Positions 42,793-50,788 are shown, numbered from the stretch's first letter. The stretch is 64,000 nt of DNA from Pseudomonadota bacterium (GCA_023457435.1 JAEWLS010000030.1:62001-126000); one strand, 5' to 3'. Notes: generated from the sequence alone by a model not told the origin. A program made the numbers and translations.

Positions 42793-42930
42793 GGTCATTC
42801 CTCCCATTCATGCAGCTGTTGCATACATCCGGCGGTCGCCGGCAAGCTGGATTGCCTCGGCTGGATTCTGCCGGGGCGGGCCTCCCAACCCGTCTGCCGA
42901 TCGTATAGGATCGGCATCGCTGGCTGAAAC

Positions 42931-42959
42931 TGGTATTACCAATGCGGCGGTAGCGTCAA
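42931..42959 (-). promoter_or_regulatory. GntR-type operator over the importer promoter (site 3), in the gap 42793-43106
   Basis: TGGTATTACCA at 42931-42941; on the minus strand TTGACG (42959-42954) lies exactly 12 bases before it, the same layout as site 1. This points to a shared promoter-operator design. The 314-base gap holds no gene; besides this it contains site 4 at its tetR end. Confidence 0.7.
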
Positions 42960-43089
42960 GATCTCATCGCCGTAAGTCGCAAGATCCCGCATTTACAAAC
43001 GATTCAGTCGCCGCACGACGCTTCCCCGATTCGACAAATCCGGACCGCCGAACGTGGTCATCAAATGCATAACAGGCCGCGTAGCTGGT

Positions 43090-43106
43090 ATCTGGTCCAA
43101 CCAGAT
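43090..43106. promoter_or_regulatory. GntR-type operator (site 4)
   Basis: ATCTGGTCCAACCAGAT: 7-base perfect arms around CCA. It lies right after the tetR stop codon, 152 bases centre to centre... from site 3 measured between first bases is 162. Two operators at this distance upstream of the importer would allow cooperative binding or looping. Confidence 0.6.
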
Positions 43107-43745
43107 TCACGCAAACTCTCCTGTTGCCGAGACCGCTGCGGCGATAAGGGCTTTCGCTGCCCATACCGCCACGTCTTCGGCCTCAGTGTCGTTCAGCCCC
43201 CAGATATCCTCAAGGACGATGATCGCCTCGACACCGAAGAACAGCGATAGCGCCTGGGCCAGCTTGTCGATCTGCGGCTTGGGCAGTTGGCTGCGCAACG
43301 GCGCCAGCGCATCGCGGAGTAAATCCATTCGGTGCCCGCGCGTCAGCTTCGGCTCTTCGCCAAGTGCACCGGCGCGCCGACGCGCCCATTGATCGAGCGA
43401 CAGCCTCAACGCGGCGCGAAACGTTGCCTCGAACTCCTGTATCCGCGGGAGCGACGTGCGAAACAGGTTTTCCACGCGATCCGTCGCGTCGGCGGACCCG
43501 CTGTTCCAGTCGAGGATGGGACCAAGCGCGGCGTCGACGACGGCATGGACCAGAGCGGCCTGGCTCGGGAAATAGCGATAGGCCGTCGCCCGCGAAACCT
43601 GCGCCGCCTCGGCGACCTCGCTGACCGACGGCGTGGCGCCGCCCTGCATGAGCCGCGTCGCGGTTTCCAGCATCAGCCGGCGCGTGCGGGCTCGGGGACC
43701 GCGCTCGGCCTCGTCTTCCGCATCCGATTGACGTGAGACTGACAT
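43107..43745 (-). CDS. TetR-family transcriptional regulator
   Basis: 212 residues from ATG 43745; GTG 43769 would add eight residues. The helix-turn-helix is at about residues 18-65: RRLMLETATRLMQGGATPSV, SEVAEAAQVSRATAYRYFPSQAALVHAVV. The C-terminal ligand domain is unrelated to well-known groups. It diverges from the Tm-1-like gene pair, so that operon is its likely target. It has no clear ribosome site. Confidence 0.9.
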   Translation of the reverse strand: MSVSRQSDAEDEAERGPRARTRRLMLETATRLMQGGATPSVSEVAEAAQVSRATAYRYFPSQAALVHAVVDAALGPILDWNSGSADATDRVENLFRTSLPRIQEFEATFRAALRLSLDQWARRRAGALGEEPKLTRGHRMDLLRDALAPLRSQLPKPQIDKLAQALSLFFGVEAIIVLEDIWGLNDTEAEDVAVWAAKALIAAAVSATGEFA

Positions 43746-43769
43746 ACCAATACGATACGCGCGTCTCAC
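43733..43769. promoter_or_regulatory. Inverted repeat at the tetR start region
   Basis: GTGAGAC (43733-43739) and GTCTCAC (43763-43769) form an inverted repeat around 23 bases at the 5' end of tetR, facing the divergent operon at 43833. TetR proteins often bind such repeats in divergent gaps. Part of it lies inside the tetR coding region, so the assignment is weak. Confidence 0.3.
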
Positions 43770-43832
43770 AAAACGTCAACTGGCGCGATGGCTGTAGTAT
43801 CAGTCTAATCGGTTCAGGTGGGAGGGGCAACC

Positions 43833-45026
43833 GTGGACCGCATCTATGTCGTGGGGACCGCCGACACGAAAGGCGAAGAACTCCAATTCCTCGCCGCGCG
43901 AGTAGCCGAGGCTGGTGGTTCGGTCTCGGTGGTCGACGTCGGGACATCGCGCCCTGGCGAACGCGTCGACATCACGGCCCGAGAGATTGCCGCGCATCAC
44001 CCCGGCGGCGCCGCAGTTCTGGACCTGACCGACAGAGGGACCGCAGTCGCGGCCATGGGCGAGGCATTCGCCGCCTTCATGGCAACCCGCACGGACGTCT
44101 CGGCGATCGTCGGTATCGGCGGCGGCGGCGGCACGTCGATCGTCACCGCCGGCATGCGGGCGCTGCCATACGGCATCCCCAAGCTGATGGTCTCGACGCT
44201 CGCATCGGGCGACACCGCGCCATATGTCGAGGTGTCCGACATTATCATGATGCCGTCGGTGACCGACATGGCGGGCCTCAACGGACTGTCGCGGATCGTG
44301 CTGCACAACGCCGCCCAGGCGATCGCGGGCATGGCTGCCCGCCCCGCGCCCCGTGCGGCCGGGAAGCCGTCGCTCGGCCTCACCATGTTCGGCGTCACGA
44401 CGACTTGCGTGATGGCGATCACCGAGCAACTGCGCGAGCGCTACGACTGCATGGTGTTTCACGCCACAGGCACTGGCGGGCGCACGATGGAGAAGCTCGC
44501 CGACAGCGGGCTCCTTGCCGGCGTCCTCGACATCACCACCACAGAGGTATGCGACCTTCTCTTCGGCGGCGTGCTGCCGGCGACGCCGGACAGGTTCGGC
44601 GCTATCGCCCGCACGCGACTGCCGTATGTCGGTTCGGTGGGCGCGCTCGACATGGTCAACTTCTGGGCCGCCGACACCGTGCCGGAGCGGTTTCGCGGAC
44701 GGAACCTCTACCGGCACAATCCCAACGTGACGCTCATGCGCACCACGCCCGAGGAATGCGCGGCGATCGGCGCGTGGATCGGCAGCAAGCTCAACGCCTG
44801 CGACGGCGAGGTGCGCTTCCTGATCCCCGAGAGGGGCGTGTCGGGACTCGACATCGAGGGCGGCGCGTTCTTCGATCCGCAGGCGAACGCCGCGCTCTTC
44901 GACGCGCTCGAGCGCACGGTTCGGAAAACCGGTCGTCGGCGCCTTGTCCGCCTCCCCATGCACATCAACGACCCGGCCTTCGCCGACGCCGCGGTCGCGA
45001 ACTTTCTCGAAATAGCAGGACACTGA
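43833..45026 (+). CDS. Tm-1-like ATP-binding domain protein (UPF0261)
   Basis: 397 residues from GTG 43833 (GGAGGGG six bases upstream; an in-frame GTG at 43818 lies before that site). IYVVGTADTKGEELQFLAAR at the start, VSAIVGIGGGGGTSIVTAGM with its glycine-rich ATP site, and VFHATGTGGRTMEKLADSGL are hallmarks of UPF0261. The tomato resistance protein Tm-1 has this as its N-terminal half. Immediately followed (5 bases) by the PEP-hydrolase-like gene, which corresponds to the other half of Tm-1. Enzymatic role unknown. Confidence 0.9.
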   Translation: MDRIYVVGTADTKGEELQFLAARVAEAGGSVSVVDVGTSRPGERVDITAREIAAHHPGGAAVLDLTDRGTAVAAMGEAFAAFMATRTDVSAIVGIGGGGGTSIVTAGMRALPYGIPKLMVSTLASGDTAPYVEVSDIIMMPSVTDMAGLNGLSRIVLHNAAQAIAGMAARPAPRAAGKPSLGLTMFGVTTTCVMAITEQLRERYDCMVFHATGTGGRTMEKLADSGLLAGVLDITTTEVCDLLFGGVLPATPDRFGAIARTRLPYVGSVGALDMVNFWAADTVPERFRGRNLYRHNPNVTLMRTTPEECAAIGAWIGSKLNACDGEVRFLIPERGVSGLDIEGGAFFDPQANAALFDALERTVRKTGRRRLVRLPMHINDPAFADAAVANFLEIAGH

Positions 45027-45031
45027 CCGAC

Positions 45032-45877
45032 ATGGCTGCCATTCCGCGCGCGAAGATCCTCGAAAAGTTCCGCGCCATGATCGCCGCGGGCAAACCCATC
45101 GTCGGCGGCGGCGCCGGCACCGGCCTGTCCGCCAAGTCCGAGGAGGCAGGTGGCATCGACCTGATCATCATCTACAATTCCGGTCGTTACCGCATGGCCG
45201 GCCGCGGCTCTGCTGCAGGTCTGCTTGCCTACGGCAATGCCAACGAGATCGTGAAGGAGATGGCGGTCGAGGTGCTGCCCGTGGTCAAGTCGACGCCGGT
45301 ACTGGCAGGCGTCAACGGCACGGATCCGTTCGTCCTGATGCCTCGCTTCCTGGCCGAGCTCAAAGACATGGGCTTCTCCGGCGTGCAGAATTTCCCGACG
45401 GTCGGCCTCTTCGACGGAACGATGCGGGTGAGTTTCGAGGAGACCGGGATGGGCTTCGGTCTCGAAGTCGATATGATCGCCGAAGCGCACCGTTTGGATC
45501 TGCTGACGACGCCCTATGTCTTCAATGCCGACGAGGCCAGGGCGATGACCGAAGCCGGCGCCGACATCGTGGTCGCGCATATGGGCGTCACCACCGGCGG
45601 CAGCATCGGCGCGTCCTCCGCCAAGACGATCGAGCAGTGTGTCGGCGAAATCGACGCCATAGCCGAGGCTGCGCGGTCGGTTCGCAAGGACATCATGGTG
45701 CTCTGCCACGGCGGCCCGATCTCGATGCCGGAGGATGCCCGCTTCATCCTCGAGCGCTGCGATGGCGTCCACGGCTTTTACGGCGCGAGCTCGATGGAGC
45801 GCCTGCCCGCAGAGGCCGCGATCCGCGACCAGACCGCAGCGTTCAAGGCGCTGCCCGTCACCCAGCGCAAAAGTTGA
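45032..45877 (+). CDS. Phosphoenolpyruvate hydrolase-like TIM-barrel protein
   Basis: 281 residues (MAAIPRAKILEKFRAMIAAG). Characteristic stretches: KPIVGGGAGTGLSAKSEEAG, IIIYNSGRYRMAGRGSAAGL, SGVQNFPTVGLFDGTMR, and GADIVVAHMGVTTGGSIGA. Annotated in databases as PEP hydrolase family; related to PEP mutase/isocitrate lyase-type TIM barrels. Always found beside UPF0261 proteins in my recollection. Starts 5 bases after the UPF0261 stop, clearly one operon with the following cupin. Confidence 0.87.
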   Translation: MAAIPRAKILEKFRAMIAAGKPIVGGGAGTGLSAKSEEAGGIDLIIIYNSGRYRMAGRGSAAGLLAYGNANEIVKEMAVEVLPVVKSTPVLAGVNGTDPFVLMPRFLAELKDMGFSGVQNFPTVGLFDGTMRVSFEETGMGFGLEVDMIAEAHRLDLLTTPYVFNADEARAMTEAGADIVVAHMGVTTGGSIGASSAKTIEQCVGEIDAIAEAARSVRKDIMVLCHGGPISMPEDARFILERCDGVHGFYGASSMERLPAEAAIRDQTAAFKALPVTQRKS

Positions 45878-45888
45878 GGAGGAGCATC

Positions 45889-46305
45889 ATGACAGGCAAC
45901 GACAAATACTTCGTCTACCCGCGCGACGTCGACGCCTTCGGTTTCGACTGGGGACAACTGGCGCTGACCGTCGCGCCGGAGGTGAACGGTGCGTCGCGTT
46001 TCTCCGGCGGCGTCGTCGACCTGCCGAGCGGCCAGGGCCACGCCCGTCATAATCATCCCGGTGCCGAAGAGATCATCTTCGTTATATCCGGCAATGGCGA
46101 GCAGATGGTGGAGGACGAGAACGGCGTCGCGATCACCCGCCAGGTAGGCCCCGGATGCACCGTCTACGTTCCGGAAAGCCGGTTCCATTCGACGCTGAAC
46201 ACCGGCGCCGGGCCGATGCAGCTCTTCGTGGTGTATTCGCCGGCCGGTCCAGAAACCGGGCTGCGCGAATTGCCGGACTTCCGCCTGATCAAGGCAGGGA
46301 GCTAG
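45889..46305 (+). CDS. Cupin-domain protein
   Basis: 138 residues; ATG 45889 follows an ideal AGGAGG ribosome site. A single conserved barrel holds the metal motif GHARHNHPGAEEIIFVISG (HxH-x4-E) and the second motif VPESRFHSTLNTG with its His. Small cupins act as isomerases, dioxygenases or sugar-binding proteins. Last gene of the 43833-46305 operon; its stop overlaps that of the convergent M24 peptidase by 4 bases. Substrate unknown, perhaps the compound processed by the two preceding proteins. Confidence 0.9.
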   Translation: MTGNDKYFVYPRDVDAFGFDWGQLALTVAPEVNGASRFSGGVVDLPSGQGHARHNHPGAEEIIFVISGNGEQMVEDENGVAITRQVGPGCTVYVPESRFHSTLNTGAGPMQLFVVYSPAGPETGLRELPDFRLIKAGS

Positions 46306-47489
46306 GCCACGCCGCCGCGGTTCCACCCCCTGCCGCGCTCGCCGAACATCGCGTAGCCGTCGTTCGTGACGGCGAGGGTATCTTCGAGCTTGATGAAGCC
46401 GCGCGTCGGGTGGAGCATCGTCGTTTCCACCGAAAGCACCATGCCTGCCTCGAGCGGCCGGTCCGCGTCGACGCCCTCATAAGCGACGGGATGGTTCGTC
46501 ATGAGGAACGGCACCTCGTGGGTGATAAGCCCCATGCCATGCGCAAAGAAGTCGGTGTAAGGCGCGACCTCGGAAGCCTTCAGCGCATCCTCGGCATACG
46601 CAATCATGTCGCCGCCGCGCATGCCGGCGCGCACCTTGGAAAACGCCGCCTGCTGCACCGCCTCGACCTCGCCGAGCAGGTCGTCGAGCTCGGCATCGGG
46701 CTCACCGAGGATGCCCATGCGGCAGAGATCGCCGATGAAGCCGTGATAGTTGCCGCCCGAATCGATCGACATGACCTCGCCGCGCCGCCATTTCTGCGCC
46801 GATGCGGCGCGGTTATGGCTCGAGCCCAGCGTCAGCAGGCAGTATTCGAACTGAAGCCCGCGGTTGGTCTCCTCGCGGCGCAGGCGCTCGATGATCTCGG
46901 CCTTCGTCGAGCCTTCGCCCGATCCGGCGATCGTCGCCATCATGGCGTCGGTGATCATCTCCGAGGCGTGGCGAAGCTGCTCCAGCTCGTGCGGCGTCTT
47001 CAGCGCCCGCATGCGTTCCATCATCGGCGTAGCGTTCACCAGCGCCGCGTCCGGCAATTGCTCGGTCAGGAGCAGATAGGCATCGGACGGCAGGAAAGCG
47101 GGCTCGAAACCGATCCGGGCGCCCGATCTTCCGATGTTCTTCAGGTGCGCGACCGCCCGAGTGGCCGCATCCGTCGAGCCCCATGCTTCGGGATGGAAGG
47201 CCGGCGTCCAGAATGGATGGTTGGCGTGCTCGCCGGATTCCATCTTGTTGGCGACGAAGGCCGCGTTTTCCGGGCGGCCCTTTTCGTAGATGACGATCGG
47301 CAGATAGCGACTGTGGCCGATGGCATCCATGGCCGAGAAGAAGATGAAGCGATAGCCGCCGAGCAGATACTGCGTGTTGTGCTTCGACGTAGCGACGAGC
47401 ACGTCGAGCCCCGCATCCTCCATCAAAGCATCGAGCCGCCCCGTGTCGAACGGCACGGCGGATTGACGCTCTTGCACCGCTGCGTTCAT
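46302..47489 (-). CDS. M24 family peptidase (Xaa-Pro aminopeptidase/creatinase-like)
   Basis: 395 residues from ATG 47489 (GGAG six bases upstream). The N-terminal creatinase domain (residues 10-165) precedes the pita-bread fold with metal ligands: Asp in MSIDSGGNYHGFIGDLCR, His in FFAHGMGLITHEVPF, Glu in LSVETTML, and Glu in IKLEDTLAVT. Cytosolic; cleaves Xaa-Pro peptides or creatine-like amidino compounds. A perfect TGGT-N3-ACCA palindrome lies 29 bases upstream, placing it in the sugar regulon, which is unexpected for a peptidase. Confidence 0.92.
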   Translation of the reverse strand: MNAAVQERQSAVPFDTGRLDALMEDAGLDVLVATSKHNTQYLLGGYRFIFFSAMDAIGHSRYLPIVIYEKGRPENAAFVANKMESGEHANHPFWTPAFHPEAWGSTDAATRAVAHLKNIGRSGARIGFEPAFLPSDAYLLLTEQLPDAALVNATPMMERMRALKTPHELEQLRHASEMITDAMMATIAGSGEGSTKAEIIERLRREETNRGLQFEYCLLTLGSSHNRAASAQKWRRGEVMSIDSGGNYHGFIGDLCRMGILGEPDAELDDLLGEVEAVQQAAFSKVRAGMRGGDMIAYAEDALKASEVAPYTDFFAHGMGLITHEVPFLMTNHPVAYEGVDADRPLEAGMVLSVETTMLHPTRGFIKLEDTLAVTNDGYAMFGERGRGWNRGGVA

Positions 47490-47514
47490 CGCATGCTCCC
47501 ACCGCAATCTGTCC

Positions 47515-47531
47515 ATCTGGTATTACCAGAT
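47515..47531. promoter_or_regulatory. GntR-type operator (site 5) upstream of the M24 peptidase
   Basis: ATCTGGTATTACCAGAT is a perfect 17-base palindrome containing TGGTATTACCA, identical in core to site 3. On the minus strand TTGAAC stands 10 bases before the core. It is the most symmetric of the five copies and gives the best estimate of the regulator's full recognition sequence. Confidence 0.75.
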
Positions 47532-47667
47532 AGTGACGGTTCAACTCCTGCCGAACACGCAAGTCAAGAAGGCGGCATGCCTCTTGTCGCATCAGCGCCC
47601 TCCGGCGCTGATTTTCATAACGGTCGCAGAATTCGATGGGTTTGGTAGGAATGGACAGTCCGAAGAC

Positions 47668-47752
47668 TGGTGCCCAGGAAAGGACTCGAACCTTCACGCC
47701 TCGCGGCACACGGACCTGAACCGTGCGCGTCTACCAATTCCGCCACCTGGGC
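47668..47752 (-). tRNA. tRNA-Leu (anticodon CAG)
   Basis: 85 bases including an encoded CCA (47668-47670). The acceptor stem pairs GCCCAGG with CCTGGGC; the D-arm is GGCGGAATTGGTAGACGC; the anticodon CAG is at 47718-47716 in the loop TTCAGGT; a long variable arm characteristic of leucine tRNAs follows; the T-arm is GGTTCGAGTCC. It marks the change from the accessory catabolic region on the left to core metabolic genes on the right. Confidence 0.97.
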
Positions 47753-47824
47753 AGGTGCGCCGCCCATGTATGCGGGCGACGCGTGGCTGTCAACGGCGCC
47801 GGCGCGATTTGCCGGCGCGTCGCG

Positions 47825-48445
47825 TCAGCCCTGCAGGATTTCCTTGGAGGCAACGGTGGAGTCGGCGTTCAGACTGTAGACGTACGGCACCCCGGTACCG
47901 ATCTCGACCTTGACGATCGCCTCGCCGGACAGGCCCTCGAGCGCCATGATCAGTGCCCGCAGCGAATTGCCATGCGCGGTCACGAGCACGGTGTTGCCGC
48001 GCAGCACCTGCGGCTGCACCGTGTGGATGTAGTAGGGCCATACGCGGGCTCCGGTGTCGCGCAGGCTCTCGCCGCCCGGCGGCGGCACGTCGTAGCTGCG
48101 CCGCCAGATGTGCACCTGCTCCTCGCCCCACCTGGCGCGCGCGTCGTCCTTGTTGAGGCCGGACAGGTCGCCATAGTCGCGCTCGTTCAGCGCCTGGTCG
48201 CGGATCGTCTTCAGACCGGCTTGCCCCACACCGTCGAGAATGTGCTGGCTGGTGACCTGCGCCCGCTGCAGCGCCGAGGTGAAAGCAATGTCGAACACCA
48301 GGCCCCGGCTCTTGAGCCGCCGTCCGGCATCCTTCGCCTCGGCGTGACCTTGCTCGGTCAGCGCGACGTCGCGCCACCCGGTGAAGAGGTTCTTCAGGTT
48401 CCATTCGCTCTGGCCGTGGCGCACGAGCACGAGGGTTCCGGACAT
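47825..48445 (-). CDS. gpmA: 2,3-bisphosphoglycerate-dependent phosphoglycerate mutase
   Basis: 206 residues from ATG 48445 (GGAGG six bases upstream; an ATG at 48457 precedes that site). Catalytic phosphohistidine motif LVLVRHGQSEWNLKNLFTGW (His 10), RALNERDYG-type box NERDYGDLSGLNKDDAR, GGESLRDTGARV, and the second His in VTAHGNSLRALI. Interconverts 3- and 2-phosphoglycerate in glycolysis. The size fits the shorter alphaproteobacterial form. Last of a three-gene minus-strand run after dapB and the EVE protein. Confidence 0.96.
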   Translation of the reverse strand: MSGTLVLVRHGQSEWNLKNLFTGWRDVALTEQGHAEAKDAGRRLKSRGLVFDIAFTSALQRAQVTSQHILDGVGQAGLKTIRDQALNERDYGDLSGLNKDDARARWGEEQVHIWRRSYDVPPPGGESLRDTGARVWPYYIHTVQPQVLRGNTVLVTAHGNSLRALIMALEGLSGEAIVKVEIGTGVPYVYSLNADSTVASKEILQG

Positions 48446-48459
48446 TGTTGCCTCCATGG

Positions 48460-48888
48460 TCAGCGAAGATCGACGCCCATGGCGTCGGCGATGTGGGCGA
48501 AGTCGGCGGGCGCGATGCGAAACAGCGATCTGCGGAAATACATGCCCCAATGCGCGCGGTCGACCACGAACGAGAAGCGCTCGAGCAGGCTGTACACGTC
48601 GGCCGGCCGTGCCTCCTTGATCCAGTCGACGCTGCGTGCGGCGCCCGTCAGGCCGTGAAACATGGCGCGTTCGCGCACCGGCGCGTCGGCGACGACGCCG
48701 ATCGCAGTAAAGGCGCGGACCTCGGCGCCGGCGTTGAGACCCTCGCGCGGCGAGTAGTAGGTCACGCGATCGCCGGGCTGAACCTTCTCGGCCGCGCTGT
48801 GGCGTCCGTGCGCGAACATCGCAAAGCCCTCCTGCACGCCACGGCGCACATGCTCTGCTGCCGCCACGCCAATCCAGTGGCTGATCAT
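48460..48888 (-). CDS. EVE-domain protein (UPF0310 family)
   Basis: 142 residues beginning MISHWIGVAAAEHVRRGVQE. The EVE fold, related to PUA/YTH, is recognised from GFAMFAHGRHSAAEKVQPGD and RVTYYSPREGLNAGAEVRAFTAIG, with W, K and Y positions that could hold a modified base. EVE proteins bind modified nucleic acids; the specific ligand is unknown. ATGA overlap with dapB upstream and 14 bases before gpmA. Coupling to dapB is probably just operon economy. Confidence 0.88.
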   Translation of the reverse strand: MISHWIGVAAAEHVRRGVQEGFAMFAHGRHSAAEKVQPGDRVTYYSPREGLNAGAEVRAFTAIGVVADAPVRERAMFHGLTGAARSVDWIKEARPADVYSLLERFSFVVDRAHWGMYFRRSLFRIAPADFAHIADAMGVDLR

Positions 48889-49700
48889 GCGGCGAAACCG
48901 AGCACGTCGCGCATCGAATAGAGGCCGGGCTTCTGCTCATGCGCCCAGATCGCCGCCCGCACCGCGCCGCGCGCGAAGATGCCGCGATCCTCGGCCGTAT
49001 GGGACAGCACGATGCGCTCGCCCGCTCCAGCAAGGATGACCTGGTGGTCGCCAACCACCGAGCCGCCGCGAAGCGTCGCGAAGCCGATTGCGCCTTCCGG
49101 ACGCGGTCCCGTGTGGCCGTCGCGCACCCGCACCGAGGCATTGTCGAGGCCGATGCCGCGCCCGTCGGCGGCGGCACGCCCGAGCAGCAGCGCGGTTCCC
49201 GAGGGCGCATCGACCTTGTGCTTGTGATGCATTTCCAGGATCTCGACGTCGAAGGCATCGGCAGGCAGCGCCCGTGCCGCCTGCTCGACGAGCGCCGCGA
49301 GAAGATTGACGCCGAGGCTCATGTTTCCCGACTTGACGATCACCGTATGACGGGCCGCGGCGGCGATCTTCGCCTCGTCCGCGGCGCCGATACCGGTGGT
49401 GCCGACGACATGCGCGATCCGCGCCTGCGCGGCATAACCGCTATAGAGCACGCTCGCTGCGGGCGTCGTGAAGTCGAGGACGCCGTCCGCCTTTGCGAAG
49501 GCCGGCAGCGGATCGTCGCCGATGACGATGCCGTTCGGTCCCGTGCCGGCAAGCTCACCCGCGTCGCGGCCGAGCGCCGGTGCACCTTCGCGCTCGATCG
49601 CCGCCGCGAGCCGCACGCCTTCGGTCTCGGCAATTGTTCGGATCAGCGTCTGGCCCATGCGGCCGGCGGCACCGACGACGACTAGCCCTAGTTCCGACAT
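48885..49700 (-). CDS. dapB: 4-hydroxy-tetrahydrodipicolinate reductase
   Basis: 271 residues. The N-terminal Rossmann motif VVVGAAGRMGQTLIRTI (residues 6-22), the loop LDFTTPAASVLYSGYAAQ, VGTTGIGAADEAKIA and the signature EILEMHHKHKVDAPSGTALLL with catalytic His and Lys identify DapB. It catalyses the NAD(P)H-dependent second step of the diaminopimelate/lysine pathway, needed for peptidoglycan. First gene of the dapB-EVE-gpmA run. Confidence 0.97.
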   Translation of the reverse strand: MSELGLVVVGAAGRMGQTLIRTIAETEGVRLAAAIEREGAPALGRDAGELAGTGPNGIVIGDDPLPAFAKADGVLDFTTPAASVLYSGYAAQARIAHVVGTTGIGAADEAKIAAAARHTVIVKSGNMSLGVNLLAALVEQAARALPADAFDVEILEMHHKHKVDAPSGTALLLGRAAADGRGIGLDNASVRVRDGHTGPRPEGAIGFATLRGGSVVGDHQVILAGAGERIVLSHTAEDRGIFARGAVRAAIWAHEQKPGLYSMRDVLGFAA

Positions 49701-49765
49701 TCGCGCGCTCCGCTCGATTGCGATGGCCTATGCCGCCGCTCGCAATGCTTGGCAAGGCATACGGT

Positions 49766-50788
49766 TCAGAACAGCCAGCGGCGGCCGCCCATTTCGACGC
49801 CGAAGCGCTCGGGCTCGCGTGCGAACGCCGCGAGTCCGGCCAGCGCGCCGCGCGGGTGGGTCAGCACGAATACCGGCATCTCGGACATCATCGCGCTGTG
49901 AGGAGCCTTGTCCTCGAATGCGGCGCGAAAATTTCCCTTCTTCAGCGCCGGTACGATCTTCTGCGCGATGCCTCCCGACAGGTAGACGCCGCCGCGGGCC
50001 ATGAACACCAGCGCCAGATCGCCCGCCAGCCGGCCGAGGCAGGTGACGAACAGATCCAGCGCCTCGACCGCCACGGGATCGGCGCCGGAAAGCGCGGCGG
50101 CCGTCACGTCCGCGGGGGTGATGAAGCGTGCGTTCTGGCCGCTTGCCGCGGCGACGGCGCTCGCAATGTTGACCAGGCCGCGGCCGCACAGCATCTGTTC
50201 GGCCGATATTCGACCCTCGATCGGCTCGAGGTGCGGCCAGATCTGGTGGTCGCGAGGGGTTCGCGGCCCGATGTCGACGTGGCCGCCTTCGCCGGGCACA
50301 GGGATCCAGATGCCGCGGGCGTGTACCATGCCGGCGACGCCGAGGCCGGTGCCCGGTCCCATTATGACGCGGCTGCCGGTATCCTCCGGCTCGGCCCCGC
50401 CGCCGATGCGCTCCAGATGTTCGGGGCCGAGCGCGACCGTCGAAAGCGCCTGCGCCTCGAAATCGTTGAGGAGCATAACGTCGCCGATGCCGAGCTTGCG
50501 ATGAAGCTCGCGCGGCCGCACCACCCATGGGCAGTTCGTCAGTTCGATCTCGTCGCCGTCGACAGGAGCGGCCACGGCAAGCAAGGTCGAGCGAGGACGG
50601 ATCTCCGTCCGGCCGAAGATGGCGCGCTCGATCGCGTCGTCGATGTTCGGAAAATCCGCCGTACGCACATTCTCGAACTCGATCGGCTCGGCGCGAGCGT
50701 CGGTCAGGATCGAGAAGCGCGCATTGGTGCCGCCAATGTCGCCGATGAGGACGGGGAAAGCCGCTCGCGTGTCGTCAAATGCAGCCAT
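49766..50788 (-). CDS. glk: Glucokinase
   Basis: 340 residues. ATP-binding PVLIGDIGGTNARFSILTD (about residues 12-30), catalytic-region LLNDFEAQALSTVALG with Asp, GPGTGLGVAGMVHARG, the GEGGHVDIGPRT box, ICGRGLVNI-type MLCGRGLVNIA, and FMARGGVYLSGGIAQKIVPAL. These are typical of the proteobacterial Glk (ROK-independent) family. Phosphorylates glucose in the cytosol. Transcribed like dapB but 65 bases upstream. The 214-base space between its start and the next gene on the right holds nothing recognisable. Confidence 0.96.
   Translation of the reverse strand: MAAFDDTRAAFPVLIGDIGGTNARFSILTDARAEPIEFENVRTADFPNIDDAIERAIFGRTEIRPRSTLLAVAAPVDGDEIELTNCPWVVRPRELHRKLGIGDVMLLNDFEAQALSTVALGPEHLERIGGGAEPEDTGSRVIMGPGTGLGVAGMVHARGIWIPVPGEGGHVDIGPRTPRDHQIWPHLEPIEGRISAEQMLCGRGLVNIASAVAAASGQNARFITPADVTAAALSGADPVAVEALDLFVTCLGRLAGDLALVFMARGGVYLSGGIAQKIVPALKKGNFRAAFEDKAPHSAMMSEMPVFVLTHPRGALAGLAAFAREPERFGVEMGGRRWLF

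Noticed and set aside
43729..43780. A TGACG...CGTCA extension of the tetR inverted repeat
   Set aside because: The outer arms are out of register by several bases; only the GTGAGAC/GTCTCAC part is symmetric.
47668..47752. Integration site (att) at the tRNA
   Set aside because: No repeat of the tRNA end, integrase or mobility gene could be seen in the window.
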